This document shows positions 5,471 to 8,546 of a stretch of 8,546 nucleotides of DNA, piece after piece. Under the pieces are notes generated by a model. That model had not been told where the DNA came from. It did no database searches and saw only the letters and a program-made list of their open reading frames with translations. Position 1 is the stretch's first letter. Every line of letters starts with the position of its first letter. Made by a program: the position numbers and the translations under genes. Source of the stretch: Acidimicrobiaceae bacterium (lineage in GTDB: Bacteria; Actinomycetota; Acidimicrobiia; Acidimicrobiales; Ilumatobacteraceae); contig CANGZK010000047.1 in assembly GCA_947458565.1 (NCBI GenBank), positions 1-8,546 on the forward strand, read 5' to 3'.

Positions 5471-6976
5471 ATGCCAACCCTGATTGAACTAGCCCACGAG
5501 CACACAGAGCTTGAGCAAGGCGCTATCGAGCATCTTGCGGCGTTGGTTTCCGAATGGGGAATGCTGGCCGACTTTTGTTTTGCCGACATGTTGCTCTACA
5601 TCCCAGTTGACAAAGATCGCTGGCTCATCAGTGGTCAGGTGCGTGCAGCAACGGGGCAGACGCTGTATCACTCTGATTATGTAGATACGTGGGCGAGTGA
5701 CACCGAGCGAATATTGCTCGACAAGTGCATCAAGTCAGACGCAACAGTGCAGGGCGAGATTTTTGTGCAGGCCATCAATGGCACTGCCAACATGGTTGCA
5801 ATTCCGGTTCGCTACGAAGGACGCATTATCGCAGTGTTGTCGCGCGAGTGGGTAGTCGACAATGCACGTCGACCTGGGCAGCTTGAAACTACCTATGCCG
5901 ACATATTTTCGAAGTTTGCAGAGATGGTTGCGCAAGGTTTGTTTCCATTTGAAGGCAGAGTGGCCGACGCAAGTGTTGCTCCGCGAGTGGGCGACGGTGT
6001 GATCGTGCTGGATGCCGCAACGAGAGTGCGATACGCATCACCAAACGCGGTTTCAGCATTGCATCGAGTTGGAGTGAGCGCCAATGCGATTGGGCAAACA
6101 CTTGCTGAACTTGGAGTTGCAGAGACCGCAGCACGAAATGCGTATGAACGCAAAGAGCCAGTGATCGAAGAGATTGAGCAGACGACAGAAGTAACACTGC
6201 TGACTCGCAGTATTCCGCTGTTGCGACAGTTAAAAGATGACATTGAAGTAACTGGTGGCGTGTTGTTGCTGCGCGACGTTTCCGAATTGCGTCGTCGCGA
6301 TCGTTTGTTGCTCACCAAAGACGCAACGATCCGCGAGATTCACCACCGTGTAAAAAACAACTTGCAGACCATTTCTTCATTATTGCGATTGCAGGGCCGC
6401 CGACTCACATCACCAGAAGCCAAAGAAGCAGTTGCCGAGTCAGTACGACGTATTCGCACAATAGCGCTCGTACACGAGACACTTTCTCGCGAGCCAGGCG
6501 AAGACATCTCGTTTATCGAAATCGTTCGGCCACTGATGCGACTTGTTGAAGAGGGTTTGCAGTCAGCCGATCGTCCTGTCACGTTTCAGGCGAAAGGCGA
6601 CGGTGGGCGACTACCAGCAACTATCGCAACACCGTTGTCGGTTGTGATTCTTGAGTTGTTGCAGAACGCAGTTGATCATGGTTTCCCAGAGGGCAGTGCT
6701 GGCGGTGCAGTGATGGTTGTTCTTTCACACGATGAAGACGAATTGCAGATTCAAGTTGTCAACAACGGCATCGCGCTCAGCCCAGATTTCGACTTTGCCA
6801 AGGCAACTGGACTTGGGCTTTCAATTGTGCGAACGCTCGTGACGACAGAACTTGCAGGCACCATCGAGATGCGACAAGCAACGCAAGCCGACGGTGTTTC
6901 GAGCGGTGTTGCGATGACTAAAGACGGCCAGGGAACGGTCGTCGAACTACGCCTGCCAGTTTTGGCGAGAAGCTAG
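5471..6976 (+). CDS. pdtaS: PdtaS-like cytosolic sensor histidine kinase (GAF-PAS-HisKA_2-HATPase)
   Basis: A 501-residue soluble kinase with the architecture of mycobacterial PdtaS, which phosphorylates the RNA-binding antiterminator PdtaR (ANTAR). Residues 5-150 resemble the N-terminal GAF-like domain (LVSEWGMLADFCFADMLLYI, then NMVAIPVRYEGRIIAVLSRE). Residues 165-275 form a PAS-like region (GVIVLDAATRVRYASPNAVS, ending GGVLLLRDVSELRRRDRLL). HisKA_2 starts at REIHHRVKNNLQ, with phospho-acceptor H291 or H292. The ATPase domain has the N box ELLQNAVDHGF (N399), a G1-like VVNNG and G2 TGLGLSIVRTLV. The expected Asp of a DxG G1 box is Asn here. No membrane segment or response regulator is present in the window. 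The ATG has no Shine-Dalgarno; TAAGAC lies six bases upstream, an imperfect leaderless-type -10. Co-transcription with mrp is also possible. Confidence 0.88.
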   Translation: MPTLIELAHEHTELEQGAIEHLAALVSEWGMLADFCFADMLLYIPVDKDRWLISGQVRAATGQTLYHSDYVDTWASDTERILLDKCIKSDATVQGEIFVQAINGTANMVAIPVRYEGRIIAVLSREWVVDNARRPGQLETTYADIFSKFAEMVAQGLFPFEGRVADASVAPRVGDGVIVLDAATRVRYASPNAVSALHRVGVSANAIGQTLAELGVAETAARNAYERKEPVIEEIEQTTEVTLLTRSIPLLRQLKDDIEVTGGVLLLRDVSELRRRDRLLLTKDATIREIHHRVKNNLQTISSLLRLQGRRLTSPEAKEAVAESVRRIRTIALVHETLSREPGEDISFIEIVRPLMRLVEEGLQSADRPVTFQAKGDGGRLPATIATPLSVVILELLQNAVDHGFPEGSAGGAVMVVLSHDEDELQIQVVNNGIALSPDFDFAKATGLGLSIVRTLVTTELAGTIEMRQATQADGVSSGVAMTKDGQGTVVELRLPVLARS

Positions 6977-6983
6977 ATCTAGA

Positions 6984-7007
6984 AACTGTCTGATTGATTA
7001 GGCAGTT
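6984..7007. terminator. Candidate bidirectional terminator hairpin between pdtaS and whiB
   Basis: AACTGTCT and AGGCAGTT pair over eight bases with one G-U wobble around an eight-base loop, at the convergent junction of the two genes; the right arm runs into the end of the whiB coding region. The stem is not G+C-rich and only a short TTTCT follows on the minus strand, so this is a weak candidate. Confidence 0.3.
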
Positions 7008-7300
7008 GCGCGGGCTGCGCGACGCTCTGCAGCCATTTTGCGTCGAACATCGCGACGCTCGTCTTCTGACAAACCACCCCAGATGCCACAGTCTTGATTG
7101 GTCTCTATTGCAAACTCGAGGCACTCACGCTTGACGGTGCACTCGCAACAAACGTTCTTTGCTTCGCTGATCTGCAAGAGTGCTTGGCCGGTGGTGCCAA
7201 TTGGAAAGAACAATTCAGGGTCGGTGTCTCGACAAAGAGCTTCGTTTCGCCACGAGTAATCAGCAGATCCGAGAGCAAGACTGGTAGCAAGTATTGACAA
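6998..7300 (-). CDS. whiB: WhiB-family (WhiB1-like) iron-sulfur regulator
   Basis: Wbl proteins bind a [4Fe-4S] cluster and act with the principal sigma factor at promoters; they are restricted to Actinobacteria and their phages. From the TTG at 7300 the protein has 100 residues. The cluster cysteines are C23 (ALCRDTDPELFFP), C51, C54 (VCCEC) and C60 (VKREC), followed by the turn GIWGG (72-76) and a basic tail (RRKMAAERRAAR). The segment DPELFFPIGTTGQALLQI and the ending GGLSEDERR resemble WhiB1. Two extra cysteines, C52 and C71, are unusual. Start choice: AGGTGA sits five bases before the TTG. GTG 7309 (103 residues) is the alternative. The ATG at 7423 is rejected because its extension is A-rich and covers a good promoter. 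The gene is convergent with pdtaS and divergent from the phosphodiesterase gene. Confidence 0.92.
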   Translation of the reverse strand: MSILATSLALGSADYSWRNEALCRDTDPELFFPIGTTGQALLQISEAKNVCCECTVKRECLEFAIETNQDCGIWGGLSEDERRDVRRKMAAERRAARATA

Positions 7301-7345
7301 GTTGATCACCTGTGATTTCGTTGAGTAGGCCAGTAAGACGGTGTC

Positions 7346-7374
7346 ACGATAGGCAGGGCAGAGGGCAATTTCAA
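7346..7374 (-). promoter_or_regulatory. Predicted whiB promoter
   Basis: Read on the minus strand: TTGAAA (7374-7369), a 17-base spacer, then TATCGT (7351-7346). This is the best two-box promoter in the window. Transcription would begin near 7339, giving a leader of roughly 40 bases to the TTG start. An A-rich tract lies upstream of the -35 and may act as an UP element. Confidence 0.6.
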
Positions 7375-7384
7375 GAGTCTTGGC

Positions 7385-7406
7385 AATTATTTTTTTATTT
7401 TTATTT
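7385..7406. promoter_or_regulatory. All-A/T tract between divergent promoters
   Basis: Twenty-two consecutive A/T bases, mostly T on the plus strand, in otherwise balanced sequence. It ends four bases before the candidate -35 of the phosphodiesterase gene and starts ten bases from the whiB -35, so it could serve both promoters as an UP element or bind an AT-rich-DNA protein such as Lsr2. Function is inferred from position only. Confidence 0.4.
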
Positions 7407-7410
7407 GTAC

Positions 7411-7438
7411 TTGCATTTTGCATTGGTGGCTGTACCCT
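7411..7438 (+). promoter_or_regulatory. Predicted promoter of the phosphodiesterase gene (leaderless)
   Basis: TTGCAT (7411-7416), a 16-base spacer, and TACCCT (7433-7438), then six bases to the GTG at 7445. The -35 lies in a perfect tandem duplication of TTGCATT (7411-7424). The spacing implies an mRNA starting at the GTG. Confidence 0.5.
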
Positions 7439-7444
7439 GCCGTC

Positions 7445-8179
7445 GTGGTGGGTAATTATTGGAAGCCCTATGACTCGTTAGGAGCGCCTCAAGTTCTTGC
7501 GCATCGCGGAGCTTCTGCCGTTGAAGTCGAAAATACATTGTTGGCATTTCGCCGCGCAAAAGAGTTTGGTGCGCACGCAGTCGAGCTCGATGTTCGTTTA
7601 TGTAAGAGCGGTGAGATGATTGTGCATCACAATCCTGTGCTGAGCGACGGTCGTCAAATCAAGTTGCTTAACAAGGACGAGTTGCCAAGCCACATATGCA
7701 CGCTTGAAGAAGCGTTAGATGCGTGCGAAGGCATGTGGGTCAATATTGAGATCAAAAACGATGAGACTGAGCCCGACTTTGACGCGACAGAAATGCTTGC
7801 GGGCAAGACAGTTGCGATGTTGCGCGGCCGTGGCGCACCAAATCAGTGGCTGATCTCGTCATTTAGGCGAGAAACAATCGACGCTGTGCATACGTTGTGG
7901 CCAGAGTTGCCGACTGCATGGCTCACCACGACAGTTGCAGACGCTCAAGCGGAAAATGTGGCTCTTGACCTGCGAGCAAGCGGACACAGTGCTCTGCATC
8001 CAAATGTCAAAACACTTACCCGACATGTGATCGACACGATGCATCAACATGGCCTGAGCGTCAACACATGGACGATTGATGATCCTGTGCGAATGGCCGA
8101 GCTACTCGGCTGGGGTATTGATGGCTTGTGCACCAACAAGCCTGATATTGCGCTTGAAGTAATTGCTAGAAATCAATAG
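7445..8179 (+). CDS. Glycerophosphodiester phosphodiesterase (GDPD) family protein
   Basis: A cytosolic GDPD-fold enzyme expected to hydrolyse glycerophosphodiesters to glycerol-3-phosphate and an alcohol using a divalent metal. From the GTG at 7445 it has 244 residues and no signal peptide. The TIM-barrel motifs in order are LAHRGAS (H20, R21), VENTLLAF, AVELDVR (E47, D49), IVHHNPVLSDG (H62), VNIEIKND (E102, K104), LISSFRRE, SVNTWTIDDP, and GIDGLCTNKPD at the end. The catalytic histidines and metal-binding acids are present; H62 is followed by Asn where many relatives have Asp, and TNKPD replaces the usual TDRPD. The frame extends to a TTG at 7418, but that crosses the predicted promoter; GTG 7448 is another option. 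Its end overlaps the convergent lipid kinase gene by 14 bases, and both products may act in glycerolipid metabolism. Confidence 0.9.
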   Translation: MVGNYWKPYDSLGAPQVLAHRGASAVEVENTLLAFRRAKEFGAHAVELDVRLCKSGEMIVHHNPVLSDGRQIKLLNKDELPSHICTLEEALDACEGMWVNIEIKNDETEPDFDATEMLAGKTVAMLRGRGAPNQWLISSFRRETIDAVHTLWPELPTAWLTTTVADAQAENVALDLRASGHSALHPNVKTLTRHVIDTMHQHGLSVNTWTIDDPVRMAELLGWGIDGLCTNKPDIALEVIARNQ

Positions 8180-8546
8180 TTGGTCGCACCAGCAACAATG
8201 CAGCAGGGCAGTGCTCAATCTCGAGTGAGGTTGTTTCGCCCAAGTAATCGCCGTCGAGTTGGTACGGAAATGGCGCAGGGAAACTCAACGAAACTTTTTC
8301 AACATCGGTTGCCACGTCAACGCCTGAAGAAGTGTGCACTCCGTCGCCTCGCATTGCGCTGTACAACGTCTTGAGAATGAGCGGCGTAGTCATTTTGCGG
8401 AAAGTAACGACGGTCAGTTTTTTCTCGAGTGCTGCGGCTGGCGCCAAGTTGATGGCGTGCTTGCCAACATAGGTGTATGGGTTGGTGTTGAGCACCACAG
8501 TGAAAAATGCGTTTGGAATATGTCGTCCGTCAATGTCAAGCGTGAA
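8166..8546 (-). CDS. Diacylglycerol/lipid kinase family protein, C-terminal part (partial)
   Basis: The frame is open to the right window edge, so only the C-terminal 126 residues are visible; the catalytic GGDGT loop would lie outside. The visible part matches the C-terminal beta-sandwich domain of YegS/BmrU/DgkB-type lipid kinases: a strand ending in VVLNTNPYTYVGKHAINLAP, then the helical LTVVTFRKMTTPLILKTLYS, and the signature PFPYQLDGDYLGETTSLEI with a closing ALLLVRP. These kinases phosphorylate diacylglycerol or related lipids with ATP. A GTG at 8498 is internal, not the start. The gene converges on the phosphodiesterase gene, overlapping its last 14 bases. Exact substrate is unknown; sphingosine-kinase-like or NAD-kinase-like annotations are also possible for this fold. 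Confidence 0.78.
   Translation of the reverse strand, partial: FTLDIDGRHIPNAFFTVVLNTNPYTYVGKHAINLAPAAALEKKLTVVTFRKMTTPLILKTLYSAMRGDGVHTSSGVDVATDVEKVSLSFPAPFPYQLDGDYLGETTSLEIEHCPAALLLVRPTIDF

Noticed and set aside
6973..6982. CTAGATCTAG ten-base palindrome at the end of the kinase gene.
   Set aside because: Short, self-complementary with no loop and overlapping the stop; it could be a chance restriction-like word, and no link to a system is visible.
7301..7423. N-terminal extension of the WhiB frame to an ATG at 7423.
   Set aside because: It is Lys/Asn-rich translation of an A-rich tract, unlike Wbl N-termini, and covers a TTGAAA-N17-TATCGT promoter.
1..8546. Search for CRISPR arrays, insertion sequences, tRNA genes, toxin-antitoxin pairs or defence genes.
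   Set aside because: No regularly spaced repeats, transposase motifs, cloverleaf sequences or defence domains were recognised; genes are dense and of housekeeping or regulatory families.

Overview
The window looks like chromosomal core sequence from an actinobacterium, most plausibly of the Acidimicrobiia type. The pointers are a WhiB-like (Wbl) protein, a DUF3107 protein, a PdtaS-type GAF/PAS/HisKA_2 kinase, an actinobacterial-style Mrp without the C-terminal CxxC, and frequent GTG/TTG starts with promoter spacing typical of leaderless mRNAs. Base composition looks moderate (about half G+C by eye). The lineage is inference; no rRNA or other marker gene is present. No mobile element, CRISPR array, tRNA or rRNA was recognised, and no gene-free stretch exceeds 300 bases.

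Layout. (1) Bases 1-2077, + strand: the 3' end of a System I cytochrome c maturation operon, ccmF (partial)-ccmG-ccmH-ccmI, with every start overlapping the preceding stop. These proteins act outside or in the membrane: CcmG and CcmH handle the apocytochrome thiols, CcmF ligates haem, CcmI presents apocytochrome. (2) Bases 2067-3212: a SixA-like histidine phosphatase (-) divergent from a small cytoplasmic sulfite-oxidase-fold molybdopterin protein (+). (3) Bases 3232-5429: a SufR-like Fe-S regulator (-) divergent from mrp (+), which is followed by a DUF3107 gene. The roughly 67-base divergent region holds two perfect inverted repeats lying on the predicted promoters. (4) Bases 5471-6976: a PdtaS-like sensor kinase, probably co-transcribed with mrp and DUF3107. 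(5) Bases 6998-8179: a WhiB1-like Fe-S protein (-) divergent from a glycerophosphodiester phosphodiesterase (+), separated by about 144 bases with an all-A/T tract between two predicted promoters. (6) Bases 8166-8546: the 3' end of a lipid (diacylglycerol-type) kinase gene on the - strand.

A thread through the window is thiol and Fe-S/redox biochemistry: Ccm thioredoxins, a molybdenum enzyme, a cysteine-rich Fe-S regulator, an Fe-S carrier ATPase and a Wbl protein. The most promising less-described element is the regulator/mrp divergent pair with its two palindromes, which looks like a compact Fe-S-responsive switch controlling a carrier ATPase rather than the usual suf operon. Most of the other genes are ordinary family members, and the window does not show a clear-cut new defence or mobile system.
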